Positions 1 through 7,799 of a stretch of 33,898 bases of DNA are shown here, piece after piece (the first letter of the stretch is position 1; each line of letters opens with the position of its first letter). The stretch covers positions 1 to 33,898 of the forward strand of contig JAPOXY010000181.1 of assembly GCA_026706845.1 (NCBI GenBank), read 5' to 3'. The translations under genes and the position numbers were made by a program. The DNA is from Gemmatimonadota bacterium (GTDB taxonomy: Bacteria > Latescibacterota > UBA2968). The notes under the pieces are model-generated. The model did no database searches, was not told the DNA's origin, and was given only the letters and a program-made list of their open reading frames with translations.

Positions 1-2
1 AC

Positions 3-1550
3 GAGGGGGGCTCAGCGGACAATACGTTTACCCGGAATTTCGAAGCGGTGCTCGGCCCTTCTTATTACAGCTTTGATTGGGGGGGGCGCCACTTTGTGTT
101 TTATCCCAACGAGCAGTCGTTTTTTTCGCCGGCAGACCAGGAGCGAAAGGAGGTGTGGTTCTGGGCGGATTTGGCACTACAGCCTGCGGGTCGGGAGATC
201 GTGGTGGTGATTCACACGCCTCCGCCGGTTTCATTCTTGGAGGCGTTGAGCCGACATAATGTCCGCTTGGTACTGCACGGGCACTGGCATTCCAGCAAGG
301 TGTTCTCTTACAAAGAGATGGTTGTGGCCGCAACTCCGGCGTTCTGTTTTGGCGGGATCGATACATCGCCGAGGGGCTACCGCGTCGCGCGGTTCGGAGA
401 GGAAGGGGTGGAAGTGGACCTTTGCGCGCACAAACCCACTGGCGTCTCGCTACTTTCCGAGGATACGCCGGTGGAGATTGCATTGGACGAGATGGGGCTG
501 CGCCTGCGCTGGGAGCAACAACTTCCGGGGGGACTGCACCGCGCAGCACCCGTGCAGACAGGAGATCGCCTGCTGTTGAGCCTGCGGGACGAGGGTTATC
601 CTGCCCGCAACGGGGTCTGTTGTATTGAGGTGGGTAGCGGAGATCTGGCGTGGCATGCACGCACGGATGCGACGGTGAAGAACAGTGTGGCTGTAGATGA
701 TGGTATCTGCGCGGCTGTGTCAGTTACCGGGCGGGTGCATGCGCTGGAGGCGTCGTCGGGCCGCCTGCTGTGGCATGCGAATCTGCCCGGGTATCCCGAC
801 CGCTGGGTTTACACGTCTCCGGTTATTGCAGATGGGATATTGTACGCAGGGGCGAAGGCCGGTTACGCGGCTTTTGATCTAAAGACGGGAGAGCAACAAT
901 GGTATGTACCTGTTGAAGACAGCGATAACTGGGCGTGTTACGCAAGTCCCCAGGTTTATGAGGACCTGCTTTTCCTGCTCGTGCCGCGGCGGGGGCTGAT
1001 GGCATTGGACCGGCAAAGCGGGGATGTGGTGTGGGAACAGCAGATAGGGGTTGAGTATCCATATCCAACGCCGATTGTGTCCGAAAACCTGCTGGTAAGT
1101 GGGGGAGACTCGTCGCATTTAACCGCGTTACGGACAATTTCGGGGGAGGTTGTGTGGGACAAGCCGATCCTCCAGTCCAGTTACCCGACCGGACTGCTCG
1201 TGCGGGATGGACGGATCTACGCCACCACACCGGAGGGAGATGCCCTCTGTTTTGATTTCAATTCCGGAGCGCTACTGTGGGGGTTTCAGACGGGAGGCGA
1301 TCTGCTGGATATGGTTCCCTATCGCAGAGGCGTGCGGAGCATTTTAGCTGCGCCAGTCAATTTTGATGACTGTCTTCTAGTTTGTGGATGTGATGGGTGC
1401 TTGTACGCTTTAGATGCCGCTTCCGGCGAATGCCGGGGACGTGCGGCGTTCGGGTCTCCAATTACAGCACCTCCCTGTGTAGTAGAAGGGGGCTTGTTTG
1501 TAGGGACGTACGATGGGCGGTTTTTCTATTTTGAGCGCGTGGGGGATTGA
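3..1550 (+). CDS. Calcineurin-like metallophosphoesterase fused to PQQ-type beta-propeller (5' partial)
   Basis: The reading frame is already open at position 3, so the gene starts upstream of the window. A GTG at 48 lies inside coding sequence and is not a convincing start. The first visible ~110 residues are the C-terminal part of a metallophosphoesterase. They contain IVVVIHTPPP (a metal-ligand His region) and then HGHWH at 276-290, matching the family's GHxH metal-binding motif. From about 470 to 1550 the protein is a series of PQQ/WD-like repeats of the type LxALDxxSGxxxWxxxxG, for example LLWHANLPG, KTGEQQWY and SGDVVWEQQ, predicting a beta-propeller. The combination suggests a phosphoester hydrolase with a binding propeller, substrate unknown. 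It is the first visible gene of a three-gene plus-strand run, with a 20-nt gap to the next gene. Localisation cannot be judged because the N-terminus is missing. The domain call is confident, the biochemical role is not. Confidence 0.85.
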   Translation, partial: EGGSADNTFTRNFEAVLGPSYYSFDWGGRHFVFYPNEQSFFSPADQERKEVWFWADLALQPAGREIVVVIHTPPPVSFLEALSRHNVRLVLHGHWHSSKVFSYKEMVVAATPAFCFGGIDTSPRGYRVARFGEEGVEVDLCAHKPTGVSLLSEDTPVEIALDEMGLRLRWEQQLPGGLHRAAPVQTGDRLLLSLRDEGYPARNGVCCIEVGSGDLAWHARTDATVKNSVAVDDGICAAVSVTGRVHALEASSGRLLWHANLPGYPDRWVYTSPVIADGILYAGAKAGYAAFDLKTGEQQWYVPVEDSDNWACYASPQVYEDLLFLLVPRRGLMALDRQSGDVVWEQQIGVEYPYPTPIVSENLLVSGGDSSHLTALRTISGEVVWDKPILQSSYPTGLLVRDGRIYATTPEGDALCFDFNSGALLWGFQTGGDLLDMVPYRRGVRSILAAPVNFDDCLLVCGCDGCLYALDAASGECRGRAAFGSPITAPPCVVEGGLFVGTYDGRFFYFERVGD

Positions 1551-1570
1551 CGTGATGGAAGGAGCACAAC

Positions 1571-2590
1571 ATGGGATCTTATCGGGGAGCTGTTATTGGA
1601 TGTGGGCGGATTGGCAGTACTATTGATGATGAGCACGTAAATAGGCCCCAGTTTCGATATCCCTGGGCACATGCGCCCGCGATGATCGAAGCGAAGGGGA
1701 TTGATCTGATTGCAGCTTCGGATCTTTACGTGGAGCAACTGGACGATTTCAAAAGTCGATGGGGCGTAACGGCACTTTATACCGATTACCGCGAGATGAT
1801 CGCCAAAGAGAAGCCAGATATCGTCAGTGTGACGACACGGGCAGAGGAACGTGCAGAGGTCGTCACAGGGGTGGCGGAGGCAGGTGTTAAGGCGATTTAT
1901 GCAACCAAGCCGATATGCCGTAGTCTGGCGGAAGCAGACGCGATGATCGATGTGTGTCGGAAGAATGGGGTTATGCTCGCTATTGCCTGTCACAAAAATT
2001 GGAGTCCGTGGTTCCACGCATGTCTAAATTCAATCCGAAGCGGCATGATTGGGAATTTCTCTTCGATGATCTGCAATTATGGCTGGCGGCTCTCACGCGG
2101 TCACAGCCATACGCTGGCTCTGTTTCGTCTTTTTGCCGGGACACCTGCCAGGTGGGTATTTGGGAATATGAATAGTGATGAAGAGGCCCGCGGCGACAGC
2201 GATCTTTCAGGAACAGGGATGATTCGATACGAGAATGGCATCCGCGGATTTCTGAGTACCGGAGGATGGTTGAATATTGACTTTGTGGGAAGCGATGGAT
2301 GGATAAGTGCCCGGAATGAACACGCAGATTTTGAGATGTGGACCAGGCATCACGAGACGAGAGAACCGATTCGACGACAATTTCCCAATCCCAAAAGACC
2401 TCGCAGTTCACAACAGGCCGCTATTGAAGGACTTGTCGAGAATCTAAATGAGGGCACAGAGCCGCTTTGTCCGGGAGAGTTTGGACGAGAAGCGCTGGAA
2501 ATTGCCATTGCGTTGCGAGAATCGCATCGTCGCGGTGGAGAGAAGATGGAATTACCGCTCGAAGATCGAAGTCTGACCATTCTGGCGTAA
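1571..2590 (+). CDS. Gfo/Idh/MocA family NAD(P)-dependent oxidoreductase
   Basis: The 339-residue length is typical of the family. The N-terminal Rossmann fold begins AVIGCGRIGS, with the dinucleotide-binding glycines at residues 10, 12 and 15. An acidic residue (Asp51) at the end of the second strand is consistent with NAD preference. The family's usual EKP motif appears as TKP (residues 112-114): the Lys is kept and the Glu is replaced by Thr. The C-terminal half (from about residue 140) has the expected alpha/beta substrate domain, including CHKNW near 140-144. Such enzymes oxidise or reduce sugars, inositols and related polyols; the substrate cannot be named. A GGAAGGAG ribosome site lies just before the ATG. 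It sits 20 nt after the phosphoesterase gene and 12 nt before the DMFase-like gene, so co-transcription is likely. No signal peptide is visible, so the protein should be cytoplasmic. Confidence 0.9.
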   Translation: MGSYRGAVIGCGRIGSTIDDEHVNRPQFRYPWAHAPAMIEAKGIDLIAASDLYVEQLDDFKSRWGVTALYTDYREMIAKEKPDIVSVTTRAEERAEVVTGVAEAGVKAIYATKPICRSLAEADAMIDVCRKNGVMLAIACHKNWSPWFHACLNSIRSGMIGNFSSMICNYGWRLSRGHSHTLALFRLFAGTPARWVFGNMNSDEEARGDSDLSGTGMIRYENGIRGFLSTGGWLNIDFVGSDGWISARNEHADFEMWTRHHETREPIRRQFPNPKRPRSSQQAAIEGLVENLNEGTEPLCPGEFGREALEIAIALRESHRRGGEKMELPLEDRSLTILA

Positions 2591-2602
2591 AAAGGGAACA
2601 AT

Positions 2603-4195
2603 ATGCTGATTGGATATGTGAGCGATGAACGATATGTGGCAGTGCCAGAGGTGCTGCTGGAGTTTGAAGGCGAGGCGGGGTCATTTGAGGCGCGTTCGCG
2701 AGCGACCGGAGCGGTTTATGCGGATTTGCCTTCTGGCAAGTATAGAGTGACTCTTTACAAGCCGGGTTATGGCTTTAAGACAGTACCGCTTGAGATACCG
2801 ACTAAGGCTCCCTATCAGTTCCGGCTGTTGACCGATGGGCTGCTGGGATATATGTGGCCAAAGTGGGTACAGTCCGGGCAGCCGTCAGAGTTCAGGGTAC
2901 ACGCAGTGGAGGCGTACAAGCTGTCGCTGTGGCGGTATGGATGGCAAAAAGAGTTGGTGTGTCCAATTGGATGGTACGATGAACACGGCCCCCGGGCGAC
3001 GATGCAAATTACGCCGGATGGGGATTATACGCAGACCGGTATTCAATGGAATGCACAGGGTTATACCAGCCCGACACACAAGCAATATATAACAGCACCC
3101 GAACGGTCGGGCTTGTATTATTTGCACGCCAAAACGGAGTCGGGTGTGTTTTTTTCGTTTCCGTGGATTGTCGCACCGGCAAATCCGAGTACCGACGTTG
3201 CAGTGCTGGCTTCGAATATAAACTGGAATGCGTATAATAATTTTGGGGGGCGTAGCAATTACATCCACGCTGATAAATTTCCGCGCAGACCCACCGTGAA
3301 TGCGCGAATGGATCTCAAGAGATATACGGACCCCAGGCATTTGCTTTTTACTTCAAAGGAATATGCATCGCTGTCGTTCGACCGACCTGAACCGATCAAT
3401 TTTATTGCAGAGGATGAGCGGATTACTGATCCGATTGAGGGGCGGTCCAACTGCCATGTCGCCCCAGCGGAGTGGCGGTTGCTGGGGTGGTTGGAGCGGG
3501 AGGGATATGGATACGATTTTTATGCGGATACGCAGTTCCATTCCGGGGTATTGAATTTGGACGATTACCGGGTTTTGATCATCAGCACGCATCCGGAGTA
3601 TTGGTCTGCGGATATGTACTACAAGCTGAAGTCCTGGGTGTTTGAGCGGGGCGGCAAGCTGATGTATCTGGGGGGGAATGGTCTGAATTGCGAGGTGGTG
3701 TTTACGGACGAATATACGATGGTAGTGCGAAATGGAGATAAAGGCGGGGGGTTTAGCCATCTACAGAAGTTGGGATTGGAGAGTCGATTCCATCTGTTTC
3801 ACGAGTCAGAGGCGAATCTGCTGGGTGTAACCTGTTCGGAGACGGGTATTATGACTGGCGCGCCTTATCGGGTGGTGGATGGGGCGCACGATTTCTTTGA
3901 AGGGACTGGCCTGGAGACGGGAGATATTTTTGGAGAGAAGTGTCTGCATATGCGGTGTCCGGGCGGTGCATCTGGACACGAAACGGATAAGATGACAGAG
4001 AGTTCGCCAAAAAACGCACAACTGCTGGCCAAAGGCTTAAACCCCGATGAAGGGGGCGCGGAGATCGTATATCACCGCACCGAGAGCGGGGGAGAGGTGT
4101 TTTCGGTAGGGTCGATCAATTATCCCAGTTCGCTGCCGGTGGATGAGTCTATTTCAGCGATTACAAAGAATGTGCTGGATCGCTTTTTGGGTTGA
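2603..4195 (+). CDS. N,N-dimethylformamidase large-subunit-like protein
   Basis: This is a 530-residue protein. Residues ~1-70 resemble a small beta-sandwich of the carboxypeptidase-regulatory type (LPSGKYRVTLYKPGYG). The rest matches the C-terminal region of N,N-dimethylformamidase beta-subunit-like proteins. WNAYNNFGGRSNY at 208-220 is characteristic of that family. HPEYWS (330-335) and GGNGLNCEV (357-365) could supply the Tyr and Glu ligands of the mononuclear iron known in the Paracoccus enzyme. That assignment is inference from motif position. The known enzyme hydrolyses DMF to dimethylamine and formate and needs a small subunit. I see no small-subunit gene nearby, so the real substrate may be another amide. 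No signal peptide is visible. It is the last gene of the plus-strand run and ends 8 nt from the convergent PhyH gene. Confidence 0.75.
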   Translation: MLIGYVSDERYVAVPEVLLEFEGEAGSFEARSRATGAVYADLPSGKYRVTLYKPGYGFKTVPLEIPTKAPYQFRLLTDGLLGYMWPKWVQSGQPSEFRVHAVEAYKLSLWRYGWQKELVCPIGWYDEHGPRATMQITPDGDYTQTGIQWNAQGYTSPTHKQYITAPERSGLYYLHAKTESGVFFSFPWIVAPANPSTDVAVLASNINWNAYNNFGGRSNYIHADKFPRRPTVNARMDLKRYTDPRHLLFTSKEYASLSFDRPEPINFIAEDERITDPIEGRSNCHVAPAEWRLLGWLEREGYGYDFYADTQFHSGVLNLDDYRVLIISTHPEYWSADMYYKLKSWVFERGGKLMYLGGNGLNCEVVFTDEYTMVVRNGDKGGGFSHLQKLGLESRFHLFHESEANLLGVTCSETGIMTGAPYRVVDGAHDFFEGTGLETGDIFGEKCLHMRCPGGASGHETDKMTESSPKNAQLLAKGLNPDEGGAEIVYHRTESGGEVFSVGSINYPSSLPVDESISAITKNVLDRFLG

Positions 4196-4203
4196 TCCAC
4201 TGA

Positions 4204-4944
4204 TCAATACCGCCAGTATTTCCTGGCGTGTTCGGGTATGGATGTCTCCGGGATTTGCTTTCGGCTTTTTCGAACCCCTTGTATCCGCTCTTTGATCGGC
4301 GCATTTCCCTTTTTTCGAGATGTGTACAAACCAGTGATATATCGCCGCAATCGGTGGATGGGCACTACGCCGTGCCAGACCTCTGGTACGCGAAAGACGA
4401 CGCTACCTGCTTTCAGTTCGATTGGGATGTAGTCACCTTCCTGAATATCTTCCTTTGTGGGCAGTATTCGGCCCGGGTCGCACGCAGATGCAAAATGGTA
4501 CAGATGCGTGCCCGGCACGTGGGTCAACGCTCCGGAATTGACGTCGATATCGTCCAGATAAATCATTGTTGACAGCCACTGAAAAGGCGCGGCGAGTTCC
4601 GTCGGGTTGCCGTCTGAATGCCGTCCCACGCCTTTGTGTTCTGGTGTGTACCGGTTGGTTTTCATTTGCAAGAGAAAAGGCCGCGGCTCATCCAGAATTG
4701 CCGATACGATTCCCAGAATGCGGGGATGGGAAAATAATCTGCCCAGAGCGGGATAATTTAATAGCGGTTCATTTCGCAGACTGTCCCGGCTGCCAGGTTC
4801 ACCCGGTCCCATATCCATATCCAGGTACGCCTGTTCTAACTCCCGGCGGATTGCATCCAGTTCATCTTGCGAGAGCAAGTTGTGCAAGACGCCCACGCCG
4901 TTCTTCCATGCGGCTTCAACAGCCACTCTGTCTCCAGCGTCCAT
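4204..4944 (-). CDS. Phytanoyl-CoA dioxygenase (PhyH) family Fe(II)/2-oxoglutarate oxygenase
   Basis: This is a 246-residue single-domain protein of the PhyH family. The facial-triad iron ligands are visible as HSD (His109 and Asp111) and a distal His191 in VWHGVVPIH. Arg200/201 downstream is placed to bind 2-oxoglutarate. GALTHVPGTHLYH (138-150) is the typical loop preceding the second His. The family hydroxylates unactivated carbons of small molecules, and the substrate here is unknown. The start is supported by AGGAGA about 8 nt upstream of the ATG. It converges with the DMFase-like gene, 8 nt apart, and diverges from the C26 hydrolase gene. The last ~40 residues are basic (KSRKQ, ARKYWRY), with no known meaning. 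Confidence 0.9.
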   Translation of the reverse strand: MDAGDRVAVEAAWKNGVGVLHNLLSQDELDAIRRELEQAYLDMDMGPGEPGSRDSLRNEPLLNYPALGRLFSHPRILGIVSAILDEPRPFLLQMKTNRYTPEHKGVGRHSDGNPTELAAPFQWLSTMIYLDDIDVNSGALTHVPGTHLYHFASACDPGRILPTKEDIQEGDYIPIELKAGSVVFRVPEVWHGVVPIHRLRRYITGLYTSRKKGNAPIKERIQGVRKSRKQIPETSIPEHARKYWRY

Positions 4945-5055
4945 TTCCGTCTCCTGTTCAAGTTTTTTATTTTAACCTTGTTCTTCATTCCATGATGTCA
5001 CATATTTGTGCATTCATCAAGCAAAAAGCGTTGCCAATTCTATCCAATTTTTAAA

Positions 5056-5754
5056 ATGCCACGTCCGATAATCGGTATTACGACCAGCTTTCTTTCTAAG
5101 AGTAAACAGCAATCGCTCAATCACGAGTATGTGATTGCGGTGGAACGCGCGGGTGGTTGTCCTCTTATTCTGCCTATGACAGAGGAACAGGAAACGCTCG
5201 CACCGCTGTTTGCCTTGCTCAATGGCCTGATTATTACTGGCGGCCCCGGTATTACGCAAGGTCTGGTTGGCAAGCTGCCCAAAGACCTGCCCGCGGTTGC
5301 GCCCACGCGCTATGAAAATGATATTCGCGCTTTTGAATACGCGCAAAAAAAACAGATGCCCGTTTTAGGCATTTGCTATGGCATGCAATTTATCAATGCT
5401 CAATTTGGCGGCACGATCTATGCCGATATTCAAATACAATGCGATGTCGATCCGCATTCACCCAGGCGCACAGAAGATTCCGTTTATCACCCGGTTTCGC
5501 TCAATCCCAATTCCCATCTCTCGTCCATTCTGGGCAAAACCGAATGTACGACCAATAGCTTTCACCTGCAAGGACTCGAGACGGTTGGGAGTGAACTCAA
5601 TATAAGTGCCCGCAGTGAAGATCGAGTTATAGAGGGCATCGAAACGCCAGATGGCCGCATTATCGGTGTGCAATTTCACCCCGAAAAAATGCCCAATACG
5701 ACCTTCGATCGCATCTTTGACCACTTGCTTATACAAGCTCAGGCCATGTCCTAA
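5056..5754 (+). CDS. Class I glutamine amidotransferase-like gamma-glutamyl hydrolase (peptidase C26)
   Basis: With the ATG at 5056 this is a 232-residue protein beginning MPRPIIGITTSF, the usual start of the PuuD/C26 family. A longer frame from a GTG at 5008 adds 16 residues with no family similarity, so I reject it, although 5056 has no clear ribosome site. The nucleophile is Cys107 in GICYGMQ, and His208 and Glu210 in QFHPE complete the triad. The oxyanion region GGPG (near residue 63) and TNSFHLQGL (near 165-173, usually NSxHxQ) are also present. Relatives hydrolyse gamma-glutamyl-GABA or other gamma-glutamyl amides; the exact substrate is not predictable. Its stop codon overlaps by 4 nt the stop of the convergent rhodanese gene. 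Confidence 0.85.
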   Translation: MPRPIIGITTSFLSKSKQQSLNHEYVIAVERAGGCPLILPMTEEQETLAPLFALLNGLIITGGPGITQGLVGKLPKDLPAVAPTRYENDIRAFEYAQKKQMPVLGICYGMQFINAQFGGTIYADIQIQCDVDPHSPRRTEDSVYHPVSLNPNSHLSSILGKTECTTNSFHLQGLETVGSELNISARSEDRVIEGIETPDGRIIGVQFHPEKMPNTTFDRIFDHLLIQAQAMS

Positions 5755-6155
5755 ACGCCTGATATTACTGGATATCCTTCCTCTTTCCAATAGGTAATCC
5801 CGCCGATCATTTCTTTTACGGAAAACCCTAAGGCACTCAATTTCACAGCGGCTTTTGTCGCTCCGTTACACCCCGGTCCCCAGCAGTACACCACGAGCAA
5901 TCGGTCTTTGGGAAACTCGGCCATTCGCGCTTCGGTCATATCATTGTGATCAATGTGAATAGCCCCAGCAGCGTGACCGTTGAGATAGTCTTCTTTACTG
6001 CGCACATCAATAAACTCAAAACTATCGATTCCATTTTCCAGATCCGCATTCACATCAAATGGATCGGTCTCGCATCGCAACTTATATGAGAAGTATTCTT
6101 GTATCTTATCAGGCGAAGCAGGTGGTGTTTCACAAACGCGGGAAAAAGCTGTCAT
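5751..6155 (-). CDS. Rhodanese-like sulfurtransferase domain protein
   Basis: This is a 134-residue protein with one rhodanese fold. FIDVRSKEDYLNGHAAGAIHI (49-69) is the standard N-terminal half, and VVYCWGPGCNG (88-98) is the active-site loop with the likely catalytic Cys91. A second cysteine (Cys96) sits inside the loop, unlike the common CxxGxRS form; some family members do carry CWGPGCNG. IGGITYWKEEGYPV is the usual C-terminal strand. About 40 residues precede the domain and resemble nothing I know. The start has a strong GGGAGG site upstream. It lies 32 nt downstream of the sulfatase, so they may be co-transcribed. Likely role: transfer of sulfane sulfur, or a binding module. Confidence 0.85.
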   Translation of the reverse strand: MTAFSRVCETPPASPDKIQEYFSYKLRCETDPFDVNADLENGIDSFEFIDVRSKEDYLNGHAAGAIHIDHNDMTEARMAEFPKDRLLVVYCWGPGCNGATKAAVKLSALGFSVKEMIGGITYWKEEGYPVISGV

Positions 6156-6187
6156 TGCAACCTCCCAAAAAATAACGTTTAACTATT

Positions 6188-7729
6188 CTATTGACCGGGA
6201 TAATCGTCAAAGTCTCGTGAGAGATCGTCGCTGATCACTTTGGGGGCGTATAGAGGTGTATCGACTTCGACCAATTTGCCGTCGCCCCGCAGAATTTGAT
6301 TGGGGGTGTGCATTTTAACCCGCGCTGGATATTTGGCGCGCAATTCAGCGGTTTGCTTTTCGCGCAGGGCTTCTACTTCGTCAAAGTTAAATCCATCCAG
6401 TACCGCTTCTCGCAACGCTTTTAAGTCGGCATTGTCGGGATCGTGTTTTAGCAAATTGCGTTGCTCGTCGGGATCGGTTTCCATATCAAAGGCGAGGTCT
6501 TCACAATCTCGAAACGCGATATATTTATACTTTTTGGAGCGTATCATCCTGAACTCCGTGCCTTTGCCCCAGCGCGGATTTGGCGATTCGGTAATCACGC
6601 CTGCGCGGTTATCGAGTGCGGTACTCGTTTCTCCTTTTAATACATTCGTCAAATCCACCCCATCCACCCCATCTGGACAATTTAAACCCGCCAATCCACA
6701 AAATGTGGGAAAGAGGTCGGCGAGGCTTACGGGTGTGCGTATTTCCCGCGCGTTCAGGCTGCCGTTGCGGTGTTCGGGAAGCGAAAAGATAAAAGGCACA
6801 TGGGCAGCGGCTTCGTGCCATGTATTTTTCCACCATATCCCGTGTTCGCCCACCAGTTCTCCGTGATCGGATGTATATACAATGACGGTGTTATCCAAAA
6901 ATCCATCGCGGTCGAGCAAAGTTAGAAAATCGCCCAGAATTTCGTCCAGAAAATCGACCGCTGCAAAATAAGCTGCGCGCGCTTTCATCATTTCATCTTC
7001 GGCAATCTCTTCGGTCCGAAATCCCTTGATTGCGCCCACTGTCATCGGATGGTCGGCACTATCGCCGGTGCGGCGTACCCAGGGTGGCGTTACCCCTTCG
7101 GGATAATAGCGGTCGAAAAACCGCTTTGGCGCGGTTAGCGGGAAGTGCGGGCGGCTAAATGATGTATAGACCAGCCAGGGCTTGTCGGGATTGGCATGGC
7201 GATGTTCGCGCAGCCACGCAAGCGATTCGCGTGCGATCATATTTTCTTGTAAGAGCGATTCGGGTACCTCGCTGATTCCCGCATCAACTGTGCGCGTCCG
7301 CAAACCATCTCCTGTTTTGTGCAATGGGTCGGGCTGATGGGAACAGGGGCCACCGAAGTCGCCATAGGGCCGCGCGCCAAATCCGGCGTGTTGCAAAGAT
7401 CCGCCCAAATGCGTTTTGCCCACGACCGCTGTTTCATACCCATTGGCCTGAAAATGACTGCCAAAAGTTGGCAAATCGGGATCTAAGATCGACCCATTGG
7501 TCCACGCGCCACACCGATGTGCGTGCCGCCCTGTAAGCATTGAAATGCGGCTTGGTGTACACAGCGGCATCTGACAATAAGCCGCATCAAAATTGACGCC
7601 CTGTGCGATTAAACCATCCAATGTGGGTGTGTGGCAGGGTTCACCACCCTGGTCGCGGTTGCGCGCCGACAAAAAGCGAAAGCTGTGTTCGTCACTGTGC
7701 AAAATCAGGATATTCGGACATTGAGACAT
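6188..7729 (-). CDS. Sulfatase (type I, formylglycine-dependent)
   Basis: This is a 513-residue sulfatase. CTPSR at residues 57-61 is the CxPxR signature, in which the Cys is converted to formylglycine. HSDEHSF (11-17) carries the first metal ligands, and the TSDHGELVGEHG region carries the later Asp-His ligands. TGRHAHRCG follows the signature as usual. Size and order match the arylsulfatase/choline-sulfatase superfamily; the sulfate ester is not predictable. There is no signal peptide at the N-terminus (MSQCPNILIL), so it appears cytoplasmic. An excellent AAGGAGG site precedes the ATG. It lies 70 nt downstream of the EamA transporter and 32 nt upstream of the rhodanese, all on the minus strand. 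No formylglycine-generating or anSME maturase gene is in the window. Confidence 0.93.
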   Translation of the reverse strand: MSQCPNILILHSDEHSFRFLSARNRDQGGEPCHTPTLDGLIAQGVNFDAAYCQMPLCTPSRISMLTGRHAHRCGAWTNGSILDPDLPTFGSHFQANGYETAVVGKTHLGGSLQHAGFGARPYGDFGGPCSHQPDPLHKTGDGLRTRTVDAGISEVPESLLQENMIARESLAWLREHRHANPDKPWLVYTSFSRPHFPLTAPKRFFDRYYPEGVTPPWVRRTGDSADHPMTVGAIKGFRTEEIAEDEMMKARAAYFAAVDFLDEILGDFLTLLDRDGFLDNTVIVYTSDHGELVGEHGIWWKNTWHEAAAHVPFIFSLPEHRNGSLNAREIRTPVSLADLFPTFCGLAGLNCPDGVDGVDLTNVLKGETSTALDNRAGVITESPNPRWGKGTEFRMIRSKKYKYIAFRDCEDLAFDMETDPDEQRNLLKHDPDNADLKALREAVLDGFNFDEVEALREKQTAELRAKYPARVKMHTPNQILRGDGKLVEVDTPLYAPKVISDDLSRDFDDYPGQ

Positions 7730-7799
7730 AAACCCTCCTTAAGCAATTATTTGTGGAATCGGGCTAAACTAATGCCAAATGTGTCGTGTGTAAAGTGGT

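Noticed and set aside
28-660. Long minus-strand open frame opposite the phosphoesterase gene
   Set aside because: Low-complexity Pro/Arg-rich translation with no family resemblance. It lies fully opposite a clear metallophosphoesterase/PQQ coding sequence.
5008-5055. GTG start giving a 16-residue extension of the C26 hydrolase
   Set aside because: The extension has no family similarity, whereas MPRPIIGITTSF at 5056 matches the usual family start.
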